Source: Ilex aquifolium
Taxonomy: Eukaryota > Streptophyta > Magnoliopsida > Aquifoliales > Aquifoliaceae
DNA: 64,000 bases
Assembly: GCA_951799425.1 (NCBI GenBank)
Contig: OX637391.1
Coordinates: 21,500,551 to 21,564,550, forward strand
Reading direction: 5' to 3'
Both the position numbers and the translations under genes were made by a program. Numbering within the stretch: the first letter of the stretch is position 1; every line of letters begins with the position of its first letter. Below the pieces are notes generated by a model that saw only the letters and a program-made list of their open reading frames with translations, did no database searches and was not told the DNA's origin. Below are positions 34,224 through 46,265 of the stretch, piece by piece.

Positions 34224-36053
34224 AGTAACGCCCCAAAATCCCCCTTGGACGACATTACTATCTAAAACCATTCACATCATGAGAGCAACTAATAAATTTC
34301 ATCAACAAAGAAACTTTCATTCATCATCCAAAAGAATAGACCAAACCATGGTCATTACATCCAAAAGAATATGCCCAACTATGGCAATTACATTCCAAAA
34401 ATCAACTATTAACTTGCAGCGGAATAACAAAAATATTAATATGAACAATATTCTCAAAAGGAATCTCCTCGTCTAGAACGTAATAAAAACAATCCTATAT
34501 AGTTCCCTCCGGATCTACATGCCCATCAGCTTGAGCTTCCCAAGGCACCTGCTCGTCAACTCCGAGCCCTCCTTCTAAATCATAATCTGAAAATATATTA
34601 TTTGTAGGGGGTGAGCACTAAGCTCTGTAGCAACATCCTCCCAAACTCAAACAAGGTTTAGAAAACATGTAAACAAGTCGATCTCATTTCACAAATATCA
34701 TATATATAACTTTTGAAGGAAAATCGTGACATTCTAGTAGATCTCTAGTTTACGAACAACAATAAAAGTAAACGGAGAGGTGAAACCAATTAACAACATG
34801 GAGCCATGCAATTTCCCAAAAGTAAACCAATAACCCACACATGGTATAATATTGTTCTCTTTGGCATGAGCATCCTTACAAGGAACCTCTCACCCTCAAG
34901 GTCTTGTTTCTTTGGCATGAGCATCCTTACAAGGAACCTCTCACTCATGTTCATCAAAACAACCATACAAGAAATACAATATCCACAATTTCTCAAAAAC
35001 AACAAGTCATTCCCAAAAAATTCCCAAATTTCTCATAAAGTAGCACAATAGAGACAATGTGAGAAAATATACAAGAGATCCTCATAAATATCATTTTGTG
35101 GTTCAATTTCAAGCACTAAAGTTTTTGAATTCAAGAATCAATGAAAAATCAAGAGAAAACCTCTTTTCCTTGAGAACTAGGGTTTGAGACCAAGAAAAGA
35201 GTTTTAATGGTGATTCCACCATAGCATTGTTTAAAACATGACCACATTTGCATAAATATCAAGAATCAAAAATTTCATAGCAAGTATATAAGATTTAGAG
35301 TCAAAAGAATGTATATATATGTATGTCCTAGCCTCAATGCAAGAGAATGGAAGAAAACCCCTACCTTCTTCTTCCTTAGTGTTCTTGAAAAACTTGAAGT
35401 TTTGATCCTCTTCAATGTGTAAATCCTCCATTGATCTTGTGTTTTCCCCTTCTTTCCTCCTCTCTAAGTCTTCCTAGGGTTATAAATGTTGAAATGATGC
35501 AAAGAGAGGCGTCCTTATGTATTTATAGGGTGAGAAATGGTCTCTTGTGCGCGATTTCGGAAACCCAGATTCGTAACTCACGTTCGAACGTTATTGGCAT
35601 TCGAACGGTCGTTGCTCCCAGTACTTTTGTTTTTCCATCAGACAAGAGTACTGGAATGCACTTTCGTTCGAACAGAATTCCTATTTTTGCTGAAACTTCC
35701 AGTGAAGTTTTGGCCTCTTTAGAGATTGATTTGGAATTTTTTTGTGAAATACACTTTTGTAGCCCTGGAAGTCTACTATCTACTGTCCAAAATGTCAGAT
35801 CAAAAGAATATTAGGATAAAAAGTTATGATCCAAATACTAGGCAGTATCCAAAATCCAACTTATCCAAACTATCTCTAAAATGCGATTTCACTCCGAAAT
35901 ACTTCCAAACTTCTACAACATACCCTATTACCTCAACTAACATTTTATTTATAATCATACAATCTAATTAGTTCATGCATACATTATCACATACATGAGC
36001 ATTTCAAAACATAGTTATATTACGATATAAAGATACGAATGTAGGGGTTTACA
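34224..36053 (-). repeat. 3' LTR of the minus-strand Tekay-like element
   Basis: 1,830 bp. Near-identical to 42674-44519. On the minus strand it has a TATA box (35518-35528), a donor-like site at 35364 and an acceptor-like site ending near 34587. It has lost one or two of the GTTCGAAC sites present in the other LTR. Confidence 0.93.
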
Positions 36054-36089
36054 ATCCACCACCTTTAAAGAAAGTTTAGTCCTCGAAAC

Positions 36090-36530
36090 TTACCTTAAGT
36101 AGAGAACAATTGAGGGTACTTCTCTCGCATCTCTAGCTCTGGTTCCCAGGTAGCTTCCTCCACCCCGTGATGTTCCCACAAAGACTTTCACCAATTGGAT
36201 GACTTTATTGCGAAGCACCTTCTCCTTGGTATCAAGAATCTTCACCGGTTGTTCTTCATATGTTGCTCCATCTTGAACTTCAATATCCTCCAAATCCAAG
36301 ACATGCTTTGTATCCGATTGACACTTCCTTAACATTGAAACGTGGAACACGTCATTTACCCCTGACAACTGGGCTGGTAACCCAAGTTGGTACGCCATTT
36401 TGCCCACCGCTTTGATCACTTCAAATGGTCCGATGTACCTTGGAGCTAATTTTCCTTTCTTGCCAAATCTAAACATTCCCTTCTTGGGTGACACCTTGAG
36501 GAACACATAGTCCCCCTCTTGAAATTCCAA
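36090..36530 (-). pseudogene. Integrase C-terminus and frameshifted chromodomain
   Basis: The minus frame reads [20 protein letters not shown] and a GPFEVIKAVGKMAYQLGLP-type GPY region. It then shifts: the chromodomain codons ([13 protein letters not shown]) are present near 36145-36180 but in another frame. The chromodomain would target integration. Here it is disrupted. Confidence 0.85.
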
Positions 36531-36560
36531 TGGTCTTCTTCTTCTATCCGCATAGCTTTT

Positions 36561-37112
36561 CTATCTACTTTGTGCCGTGCGTAGTCTTTCCCAGATGAGT
36601 TGAATTTTCTCCGTAGTCTCCCGAACAATCTCTGGCCCAAACAAGCTACTTTCTCCAGCCTCTAACCAACAAGTCGGGGACCTACATGGTCTCCCATGCA
36701 ATGCCTCATAAGGTGCCATGCCAATGCTAGATTGAAAACTATTGTTATATGCAAACTCCACCAACGGCAAATGATCACTCCAACTTCCCTTGAAGTCCAA
36801 CACACAAGCTCGTAACATGTCCTCCAGAATTTGTATCACCCTCTCGGATTGGCCATCCGTTTGAGGATGAAAGGCGGTACAGAAGTGCAAATCTGTCCCC
36901 ATAGCTCGTTGTAGACTTTGCCAAAATTGCGCCACAAAACGAGAATCACGATCCGACACAATAGAGAGTGGAACTCCATGCAATCTAACAATCTCACGAA
37001 TATAAAGTTTGCTCAAGGTCTCTAAAGTGTCAGTGGTCTTCATACTTAAGAAATGAGCGGACTTGGTGAGTCTATCTACAATGACCCATACGGCATTATG
37101 CCATCGTGAAGT
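36561..37112 (-). pseudogene. Integrase core, C-terminal part
   Basis: The minus frame reads [35 protein letters not shown] and [17 protein letters not shown], keeping the second Asp and the Glu of the D,D,E triad. The first Asp lies on the other side of the nested solo LTR. A stop near 36558 separates it from the C-terminal piece. Confidence 0.9.
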
Positions 37113-39030
37113 TGATGAGCGCATAATATTGCATATTTGAAGGGCTCATTACATGCATTATAACTCAACTTTTGCATTTAAATACTTAGTGTTAGCCAAA
37201 ATTGTCAATAATGTTGATATTTTGATGTTGCATGTTTTTATACCTTAAATCATGTATTTTATAACCTTGCAACTATGATGGATGTGTGGTGAAGGCATAG
37301 ACACAATACATGAAGAATTGGAGGCTTAAAAGTGAAGAAATCAATAAGGCATTGGTGCTTGGGAACAAGGGCATCAGCAGCCACATCATTTGGAAGCACT
37401 GCCTTGGTTTTCCTCCATTTTGGCCATGATCTACTCAGAATCAGGCAAAGTTCAAAACATGAAAGTTGTAGACCTGGATGTCTTCTATATTGTGTCCAAA
37501 TTTCAGCTCAATCGGATGGTTGGATCAAAAGTTATGCCAATTCTACGACAACTGGTCTAGAGCAGACAACTACCGGAAAGACCTACCGATAGTTAGCACT
37601 CCAGTAGCAAATGACTACCGGTAGTTATCACTCCAGTAGCCAATAACTACCGGTAGTCACTACCGGTAGGTCGTCCATAAGTGCCCAGAACGACTTCTTT
37701 CTTGCTCCACTTGCTTGGGGGTCCCACCTACACTTCTCCCACGCCTAGCCCAACATTTCCTTACACATTTACAGGCATCTCTTACACATTTTCAAGACTT
37801 TGGAGGCTTGGCATTGAATGAAAGAGAGAGGGAAGTGGGCTGCCGGGGGAGTTACAAGCTAGCCTGCCAATGCTTTCAACTCAGCCCCCTATGATGGGAG
37901 GTCTGCACACAGCTAAGGGGGAGCCTCATGCACGAAATTGGAAGTCTCCCACACACCATTATATTCAGCATTACACACACATTGTATTAGGAGTTGGCTA
38001 CCTAAGCTTAGGAGTAGATGTAGAAAGCTTAGTTTAGTTCCAATGAAGAAGACAATGAATAGTGCCGAAAGTTTACATTTTTGCATTCTCTTCATTCCAT
38101 TGTCATGTAATCTCTTGTAAGGATCTTCTAAGTTTAATCTATTGTCTTTAATCTCATTCCTTTCAAGTCTATTGCAAGTTTACTTACATGTTCTTCATTT
38201 CACCATTGTTATGCTTTCATGTTCTTCATTTTTAGCTTAAAATGGGTTTTGAATATTTCTCTTCATAGCTTTAGATTTCTTGTTGTAAGTTAATTTTCAT
38301 GCTTCATGTCTTCATTATATGTCTTTACATTATGCTTGTCTTTCATTTTTATGTATGATTAGCTAGGATTTAAGTTGGTTAATCCAAGGGAAAATTCCTC
38401 TTGGGGATTCCATTTCAACTCTTCTTTTTTCCTCCCTTTTGAGTCAAATGGTTCGGTTTGACGGGGTTGAGAGTGGATGAGTTGGTGAGCCTTTGATATT
38501 CCGTAGGCCTAGTCACGGTTTATGCTTAGATTACTCACCAATCTCATCCCTAGCTTCCCCCGAATCAATCGTTCATTCATGTTCAATCGGAGGAAGGCTT
38601 TGAGTTGGCTTGACATTCCCATTGGAGTGAACCTTTGTGGTTAATCAACACTTGCTTTATTTGCATTTTCATTCACAAACCAAACACAAAACTCAAATAC
38701 AAGATTTTACACTTTCTTTTCACTTTTGCAAAATCACTTTCACAAAACTCCCTTTCCTTCCCTGAGGAGACGACCTTGGAATATTTTCCAAGTAAAACAC
38801 ACGACCACAAAAGACTCCTTTCGATTGGGGAGCATTTTTGTGCACACCGCATCTCATTCCATCTATTTTGTTCATCACATTTCCATTCACATCCATTTTG
38901 TTGTTGTTTCCTATCTTCTTGCATCATGTGGAGGGAGAGTGACACTCCCCCATCACTATAAGCCACATACACACATTGAGGGTGAGGGTGATGTTACGAG
39001 GTTAGGAACGACGTAATTTCCAATCAATCA
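37113..39030 (+). mobile_element. Solo Athila-type LTR inside integrase
   Basis: 1,918 bp, starting TGATGAGCGC and ending CAATCAATCA, with the perfect 5-bp duplication GAAGT on both sides (37108-37112 and 39031-39035). Removing it restores the minus-strand integrase reading (FPRTS joined to RWHNAVW). It matches the partial LTR at the left end of the window in several ordered blocks. It carries a CTACCGGTAG cluster (37569-37670). This is the third level of nesting: virus, gypsy element, solo LTR. Confidence 0.95.
37569..37670. repeat. CTACCGGTAG palindrome cluster
   Basis: Three perfect CTACCGGTAG sites and degenerate copies (CTACCGATAG, CTACCGGAAA) about 460-560 bp from the LTR start. Confidence 0.9.
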
Positions 39031-39428
39031 GAAGTCCGTGGAAAACCAGACACGAAATCTACGGTGATGTGATCCCACTTCCACTCTGGGATAGGCAAGG
39101 ACTGTAGTAATCCTCCGGGTTTTTGATGCTCAATTTTCACCTGCTGACACACCGCGCACTTTGCAATGTACTTAGCCACGTCTTGCTTCATCCCTTTCCA
39201 CAAATATTGACGCTTCATGTCTCTATACATCTTAGTACTACCCGGATGTATGGAAAATTTTGAACGATGGCACTCACCCAACACTTCTTCCCTTACTTGG
39301 TCATTGTTTGGTACACATAGTCTTCCACGAAACTTTAACTCGTCATCGTGTATGGACCAGTTCTCAACAACCTCGTTCATCTTCAATCTATCCCGGATAG
39401 TTTCCAACTCTGTGTCTAATCGTTGCAA
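39031..39428 (-). pseudogene. Integrase zinc domain and start of core
   Basis: The minus frame reads [19 protein letters not shown], then [16 protein letters not shown], the H-H-C-C zinc domain of gypsy integrase, and ITVDFVSGFPRTS with the first catalytic Asp. It ends at the solo LTR. Confidence 0.9.
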
Positions 39429-39443
39429 CTCAACAATCCGTTG

Positions 39444-40361
39444 TCAGAAAATTGGTTGAGCTACAAGATTGAATAAGCATGTTCGATCCCCCTGTCCATC
39501 CACCAATAGATCAAATTCCCCAAAAACATCAATCATCTTCCACCTATTAACAGCAAGAGCATTGATTTCACCCCGAGATTTTCTGCTAAGTGCATCTACG
39601 ACTACATTAGCCTTCCCCGGATGGTAGTTGAGTGTGAAATCGTAATCTTCGAAATATTCGATCCACCTTCTTTGTCGGAGATTCAAATCCTTCTGTGTGA
39701 ATATATACTTGAGACTCTTATGATCATAAAACACTTGAAACTTTTCTCCATACAGGTAACACCTCCATAACTTAAGAGCAAAAACTACAGCGGCAAGCTC
39801 CAAGTCGTGAGTGGGATAGTTCTGCTCATGAGTCTTGAGTTGTCTCGAGCCATAAGCAACTACCTTACCTCCTTGCATTAGCACACATCCCAAACCTCGT
39901 AACGAAGTATCGGTGTACACATCGTATCCTTCCCCACTGCTTGGAATATTGAGAACAGGAGCGGTCGTTAACCTTTCCTTCAAGGTGTGAAAGGCTAGTT
40001 CACACGCTTGAGTCCACAAGAATTTTTTCCCCTTCTTTGTAAGGCGAGTCATCGGCATCGCTAGCTTGGAGAACCCTTCCACAAACCTCCGGTAATAGCC
40101 CACTAAGCCCAGGAAACTACGTACTTTGGTCACATTCTTCGGTGGTTCCCACTTTATCACTGCTTCAATCTTTGCGGGGTCAACCGCTACACCCTGTTCT
40201 GACACAACATGGCCAAGGAATTTCACTTCCTTCATCCAGAACTCGCACTTACTCATCTTAGCATACAACTTATGCTCTCTCAATGTCTGTAGCACAATCG
40301 AGAGATGGCGTTCATGTTCCCCTTGTGTCCGTGAATAAATCAATATGTCATCAATAAACAC
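39444..40361 (-). pseudogene. RT palm end, thumb, connection and RNase H
   Basis: The minus frame begins at the catalytic box (FIDDILIYS), continues [19 protein letters not shown] and [19 protein letters not shown], then RNase H ([46 protein letters not shown]). Acidic residues are kept, but surrounding stops (near 40369 and 39441) isolate the piece. Confidence 0.92.
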
Positions 40362-40370
40362 AATGACAAA

Positions 40371-41051
40371 CTAATCTAGATACGGCCGAAATACCCTGTG
40401 CATCAGATCCATAAAGGCTGCTGGAGCATTAGTCAATCCGAACGGCATCACCGTATATTCGAAATGACCATACCGGGTACGAAAAGTTGTCTTAGGAATA
40501 TCCTCCTCCTTGATCCGCAGTTGATGATACCCAGTACGAAGATCAATCTTGGAGTAATACTTAGAACCTCTCAACTGATCGAACAAATCATCAATTCATG
40601 GAAATGAGTATTTATTCTTCACTATAACTCGATTCAACCTTCGATAATCGGTGCATAACCGAAGCGTTTCATCATGCTTCTTCACAAAGAGGACCGGGGC
40701 TCCCCAAGGTGAAGTACTTAAATGGATAAACCCAATAGCCAACAAATGATCCAACTGCTTCCTTAGCTCCTTCAACTCCAAAGGTGCCATTTTATAGGGA
40801 GCAATGGAAATGGGTTCGGTTCCCGGATAGAGATCAATCGTAAACTCAATCTCTCTCTGTGGTGGTAACCCGGGTAGTTCATCTGGGAAGACATCCAGAA
40901 AATCTGATACTATCAACACCATACCCGATTGGGATCTATCCCGATCATCTCCCATCAAGCTAGCTAAGAAACTCAAATGACTCCCCGCCTTAGCTTTCAA
41001 AAATCTACTACCCGTAGTAGGAAATGGATGGGAAGAAGTCTGATCATTCAT
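40371..41051 (-). pseudogene. RT fingers and palm (two pieces)
   Basis: The minus frames 41051-40596 ([39 protein letters not shown]) and 40586-40371 ([37 protein letters not shown]) form the N-terminal RT. Stops near 40595 and 40371 separate them from each other and from the catalytic box. Confidence 0.9.
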
Positions 41052-41590
41052 GAAACTGAAAACTACCCCTCCCGGTAATTAAAATGAAATCCGCTTACGG
41101 AAACAATCCATCACCACACGAAAAGTGGACAACAAGTCCATCCCAAATATTATATCATACCCCTTCATGTCTAACACAACCTCGACACACCCTTTGAGTA
41201 TCCAACCGTTCTCCCGTAGGCATGTCAATACTCAAGGCATGTTCTAGCTTCCCAAATTCCAATCCAAAATTGAGAGCATATGCGGTGCGTATGAATGAAT
41301 GAGTAGCACCAGGATCAAATAAAATTCGAGCCCAGGAATTGTAGAGAAGAACAATACCTTCCACAACTACATTGGAGGCATCTTCCTCCGGTTGAGTCAG
41401 AGCAAATACTCTCCCTTGAGTGGCACCGCCGGGGGCTAGAGCTCCTAACGGTCCTTGCTATTGTAGTGGCCTCGGTGGTGGTGGCTTGTCTGCTTGTACC
41501 TGTCCTGCTGTCTAGATAGTCCTCTGAGGTGGAAAAATCGGACAATGCATCAGAATATGTCCCACACCTCCACATGCAAAGCAGGATCAT
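41052..41590 (-). pseudogene. Zinc knuckle and protease, frameshifted
   Basis: The minus strand holds a [13 protein letters not shown] knuckle near 41540-41590 and [18 protein letters not shown] (the gypsy protease active site, 41300-41330) in the frame 41364-41155. Frame changes near 41350 and 41155 break the polyprotein. Confidence 0.85.
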
Positions 41591-42486
41591 GGGTTAGTGC
41601 CTGTTCCCTCTGGTACACCTCCGGCCCCTCGGGCTATCTGAGGTCTAGGTCCCACTACCTGGTCTGGGCGACAATAAGGTGCCGTTCTCTGAACTCCACT
41701 GCTGTCAGCACCAGTCCGGATCGGCCCTCCCCTCGCAAAGCTCTGTCGTCGCTGGGTGTCCTCCGTGTCCCTCTCCACTAGTGTAGCTCTGTCGACAAGA
41801 TCTCCATACTCCCGGATCTTGAGAGCCACCAGCTTCTCCCGGATAGCAGGCCTCAAGCCCTGCTCAAAGCGTTTGGCCCTCTTGGCCTCAGTAGATATGA
41901 ACTCTGTGGCGTAGCAGGATAACTCGTCGAACTTCCTCTCGTATTCCGTCATGGTCATGCTCCCCTGTCGTAGAGCAAGAAAATCGGCGCTCATCTTGTC
42001 CCTAACTGATTCAGGAAAGTACTTGTCTTGGAAGATTTGGTCAAACTCCTCCCAAGTGAGTGCATCCGTGGTCCTCTTTCTTTTCACTGAGTCCCACCAA
42101 TGGTCGGCCTCCCCCTCTAATAGGTAAGTAGCCAAGCTGACCCTAAGATCCTCGGCTATCCCCATGCCATCACATATCTTCTTCACCCGGCGGATCCATC
42201 TATCCGCATCCAAGGGGTTAGAGCTCCCTTGGAAGGTAGGCGGGTGTTGCCTCAGAAATTCTCGAAGAACTACCATCCTTCGGTTGCCGTCCCTGTTGCC
42301 CGGCACTTGAGCTAAAGGATGAGCTCCTCCATTATGGTTGTTCCCATTCTGGTGTTTTACCAGAGTGGTGAGCTCCCTTAAACACTGATAAATGTCATTC
42401 ATTGCATCGGGAGGTGGTGGCGGTGGTGGGTTTACTTGACCTCCACGACCATGACCACGCCCACGTACACGTTCACCGTCCATCCT
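41587..42486 (-). pseudogene. Tekay-like gag (minus element)
   Basis: From MDGER near 42484 the minus frame reads an Arg/Gly start, a PPPPPPP run, then capsid blocks ([31 protein letters not shown]). It is about 80 per cent similar by eye to the gag at 26335. It ends before the zinc knuckle by a frameshift near 41587. Gag itself is nearly intact. Confidence 0.9.
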
Positions 42487-42656
42487 GCACATCAATTCAC
42501 AATTTAGTTTCATTAATGTACAAGACATCCTAAATATCACTTTAATCTAAAGCATAAGGTTCATATAAAATTAGACCAATAATTTCCTTCAACCTAATTC
42601 TACTTCCCTAGTGGTAATCCATAACCTACAGCTCCCATGTAAGACCTAAAGCCTAG

Positions 42657-42668
42657 GCTCTAATACCA
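42657..42668 (-). other. Primer-binding site, tRNA-iMet type, one mismatch
   Basis: The minus strand reads TGGTATTAGAGC (C to T against TGGTATCAGAGC), five bases from the 5' LTR. Confidence 0.85.
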
Positions 42669-43967
42669 AAATTTGTAACGCCCCAAAATCCCCCTTGGAC
42701 GACATTACTATCTAAAACCATTCATATCATGAGAGCAACTAATAAATTTCATCAACAAAGAAACTTTCATTCATCATCCAAAAGAATAGACCAAACCATG
42801 GCCATTACATCCAAAAGAATATGCCCAACTATGGCAATTACATTCCAAAAATCAACTATTAACTTGCAGCGGAATAACAAAAATATTAATATGAACAATA
42901 TTCTCAAAAGGAATCTCCTCGTCTAGAACGTAATAAAAACGATCCTATATAGTTCCCTCCGGATCTACATGCCCATCAGCTTGAGCTTCCCAAGGCACCA
43001 GCTCGTCAACTCCGAGCCCTCCTTCTAAATCATAATCTGAAAATATATTATTTGTAGGGGGTGAGCACTAAGCTCTGTAGCAAGATCCTCTCAAACTCAA
43101 ACAAGGTTTAGAAAATATGTAAACAAGTCGGTCTCATTTCACAAATATCATATATATAACTTTTGAAGGAAAATCGTGACATTCTAGTAGATCTCTAGTT
43201 TACGAACAACAATAAAAGTAAACGGAGAGGTGAAACCAATTAACAACATGGAGCCATGCAATTTCCCAAAAGTAAACCAATAACCCACACATGGTATAAT
43301 ATTGTTCTCTTTGGCATGAGCATCCTTACAAGGAACCTCTCACCCTCAAGGTCTTGTTTCTTTGGCATGAGCATCCTTACAAGGAACCTCTCACTCATGT
43401 TCATCAAAACAACCATACAAGAAATACAATATCCACAATTTCTCAAAAACAACAAGCCATTCCCAAAAAATCCTCAAATTTCTCATAAAGTAGCACAACA
43501 GAGACAATGTGAGAAAATATACAAGAGATCCTCATAAATATCATTTTGTGGTTCAATTTCAAGCACTAAATTTTTTGAATTCAAGAATCAATGAAAAATC
43601 AAGAGAAAACCCCTTTTCCTTGAGAACTAGGGTTTGAGACCAAGAAAAGAGTTTTAATGGTGATTCCACCATAGCATTGTTTAAAACATGACCACGTTTG
43701 CATAAATATCAAGAATCAACAATTTCATAGCAAGTATATAAGATTTAGAGTCAAAATAATGTATATATATGTATGCCCTAGCCTCAATGCAAGAGAATGG
43801 AAGAAAACCCTACCTTCTTCTTCCTTAGTGTTCTTGAAAATTTTGAAGTTTTGATCCTCTTCAATGTGTAAATCCTCCCTTGATCTTGTGTTTTTCCCTT
43901 CTTTCCTCCTCTCTAAGTCTTCCTAGGGTTAGAAAGGTTGAAATGATGCAAAGAGAGGCGTTCTTAT

Positions 43968-43978
43968 GTATTTATAGG
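43968..43978 (-). promoter_or_regulatory. LTR TATA box
   Basis: The minus strand reads CCTATAAATACA, about 50 bp downstream of the GTTCGAAC cluster. Confidence 0.7.
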
Positions 43979-44030
43979 GTGAGAAATGGTCTCTTGTGCG
44001 CGATTTCGGAAACCCAGATTCGTAACTCAC

Positions 44031-44140
44031 GTTCGAACGTCATTGGCGTTCGAACGGTCGTTGCTCCCAGTACTTTTGTTTTTCCATCAGACAAGAGTAC
44101 TAGAACGCACTTTCGTTCGAACGTTTATTCACGTTCGAAC
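44031..44140. repeat. GTTCGAAC palindrome cluster
   Basis: GTTCGAAC at 44031, 44048, 44115 and 44133. The 3' LTR keeps full matches only at 35582 and 35666, plus ATTCGAAC near 35600. Confidence 0.9.
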
Positions 44141-44519
44141 GTCATTCCTGTTTTTTCTGAAACTTCCAGTGAAGTTTTGGCCTCTTTAGAGATTGATTTG
44201 GAAATTTTTTGTGAAATACACTTTTGTAGCCTTGGAAGTCTACTATCTACTGTCCAAATTTCAGATCAAAAGGATACCAGGATAAAAATTTATGATCCAA
44301 ATACTTGGCAGTGTCCAAAATCCAACTTACCCAAACTATCTCTAAAATGCGATTTCACTCCGAAATACTTCCAAACTTCTACAACATACCCTATTACCTC
44401 AACTAACATTTTATTTATACTCATACAATCTAATTAGTTCATGCATACATTATCACATACATGAGCATTTCAAAACATAGTTATATTACGATATAAAAAT
44501 ACGAATGTGGGGGTTTACA

Positions 44520-45090
44520 ATTTCAAACTTCTACAAAGATCTCAGAAAAATAGTCAAACCGTTATATGAGAGATTACAAGATAATCCTCCATCATGGTCA
44601 CCAGTTCATACTTCTATAGTTAAACAGGTCAAAAAGTATATCAAAATGTTCCCTTGTCTTGGTATTCTGATAGTTAATTCTTTCAAAATTATCCAAACTG
44701 ATTCCTCTGACATTGGGTTTAGTGGCATTCTACTCCAAAGAGTCACACCAGATTCTTCTACGCAAATTGTTCATTTCTAATCTAGAATCTGGAACAAAGC
44801 ACAAAATAACTACAGTACTATTAAAAAAGAGATATTAGCTATTGTCCTATGTATTTCAGAATTCCAAGATGATATATTAGATCAAAGGTTTTTAGTAGGA
44901 GTTGATTTTATGAGTGCAAAACATGTTTTGGAACAAGATGTACAAAATATTGCTAGTAAGCAGATTTTTGCCATATGGCAATCTATTTTAAGTATTTTCG
45001 ATTTTGATATTGAATATATTCAAGGTAATAAAAACCCAGTTCCTAATTTTCTTACCCGTGAATTTCTACAGAATCCTCGTGGTAGATAAG
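44520..45090 (+). pseudogene. Caulimovirid RNase H (right arm)
   Basis: The polyprotein resumes after the second gypsy insertion: FYKDLRKIVKPLYERLQDN, then FKIIQTDSSDIGFSGILLQR with the first catalytic Asp, then YIQGNKNPVPNFLTREFL at the end. A stop at 44778 interrupts it. It matches the left-arm RNase H closely. Confidence 0.85.
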
Positions 45091-46265
45091 AAGTCAAGTA
45101 AACCTTATACCTCTAGCAAAAATTCCAGTAAACAGCTTGTCTTACCAAGCCCAAGTCCAAGTCCAAAGCCCAACCATTTACCACCTTCGGAACTAGTAAA
45201 TCAATATCTTGTTCTGGGGAACATTGTCTGCCCATTCTTTAGTTCCACTTTGGTTAACCCAATCATTAGTAAACAGGCCTTGACAAACCCATATCCAACT
45301 AGGCCCATTTCTTTAGTTAAACTAACCCAGTCAACCCAAAGTTATGAACAACCCAGTATATCCCAAAACCTACAATACATAACTTGTTCATGATTGAACC
45401 TATTCATACCCATTTAACTAACCCAGTTGACCTAGTCCATGCATATCTTGAACTTGGATGGAATTTCATTCCACTAGACCCAAAAAAAACCTTCCAGTTT
45501 TATCAAGATATATTATTTCATATAGAGTCAATTTTCATCAAACCTATCTATGATAGGAGAGATGCTAGTAAAATAATATACCATTCCCTGTATATTCTTA
45601 AGTTTATTTTAGTAAAAGATTAGGGATCTCACCCTTCTGTTCTTCGAGATCTATCTGGTCACACCAAATAGTTCAGTTACTATGACTACATTGAATCATG
45701 ATTTAAGTTACTCCTCTATCAGGATGAGTCATACACTCACTCATGGTTCTTTCAGTTCACTAAGAATTTCAAGAGCCAAATCCCTTCTTGGTTCTTGAGG
45801 TGGTGGCAACAACATGGCCCCATGCTTGAAATTCTTCCTTCTAGTCTCGAAGATCAAGTTACCTGTTTCTGCTCTAAAATTAAAGTCAGTCAGCATGATT
45901 CACAGTTCCCTATATTGCTCCTATTCATGAGTAAATACAAGGTTCCATGCATCCTTAAATTACAGTACTCTATCTCCGCCAACACAGTTGCCCGTCAGTT
46001 TGACGTCAAATGGTGGGCTAAGTTTGAACACCAGCACATCATTGACCAAGTCAAAACAGAATTCCCAGTTAGAGTTCCCATTCCAGTTACAGGCTCAGTT
46101 ATAGGTACACGACCACTCGGGGTTAGACCAGCAACTCCAGTTATCAAAGTTTCTACTCCAGCAACTTCAGCACAACCACTTACAGTAAAACAATCTAAGG
46201 TTTCTGTCAAGACTTCCAAAAAGTCTCAGCCAAAGAAATCTAAATTAATCGAGCTAGCCCAATAG
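45091..46265 (+). pseudogene. Caulimovirid downstream ORF (right arm)
   Basis: Frames 45004-45393, 45384-45623 and 45795-46265 form a broken ORF after the polymerase. Segments include Pro/Ser-rich sequence (SPSPSPKPNHLPPSE), DLVHAYLELGWNFIPLDPKK and SWFLRWWQQHGPMLEILPSS, and a basic Ser/Thr/Pro-rich tail. The W-rich block recurs in endogenous plant pararetroviruses. The position suggests the inclusion-body/transactivator type of ORF, but I do not see enough to name a function. Stops lie near 45621, 45670 and 46264. It matches 16212-16860 on the minus strand up to about 45780. Confidence 0.7.

Larger units (their letters stand above)
34224..44519 (-). mobile_element. Second Tekay-like Ty3/gypsy element (minus strand), with nested solo LTR
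   Basis: Complete structure on the minus strand: 5' LTR 44519-42674, primer site 42668-42657, gag-pol 42486-36090, polypurine tract just right of 36053, 3' LTR 36053-34224. The duplication ATTTC flanks it (34219-34223 and 44520-44524). The terminal T of the 3' LTR is changed (complement of AGTAACG instead of TGTAACG). Coding order and sequence match the element at 23776 but with many stops and frameshifts. Its LTRs belong to a different subfamily, carrying GTTCGAAC instead of TACCGGTA clusters. A solo LTR (37113-39030) splits integrase. Confidence 0.93.
42674..44519 (-). repeat. 5' LTR of the minus-strand Tekay-like element
   Basis: 1,846 bp. On the minus strand it starts TGTAAACCC and ends GGGGCGTTACA. 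It has four GTTCGAAC sites (44031-44140) upstream of a TATA box (43968-43978), then the leader, donor-like and acceptor-like sites as in the 3' LTR. Confidence 0.93.

Noticed and set aside
35431..35814. 127-codon plus-strand frame (and its relative at 43880-44437)
   Set aside because: Antisense to LTR U3/leader. It is conserved only because the two LTRs are copies. It covers the GTTCGAAC cluster.
38635..39016. Overlapping frames near the end of the Athila-type solo LTR
   Set aside because: Non-coding LTR sequence; no family similarity recognised and not open in the related LTR at 1-912.
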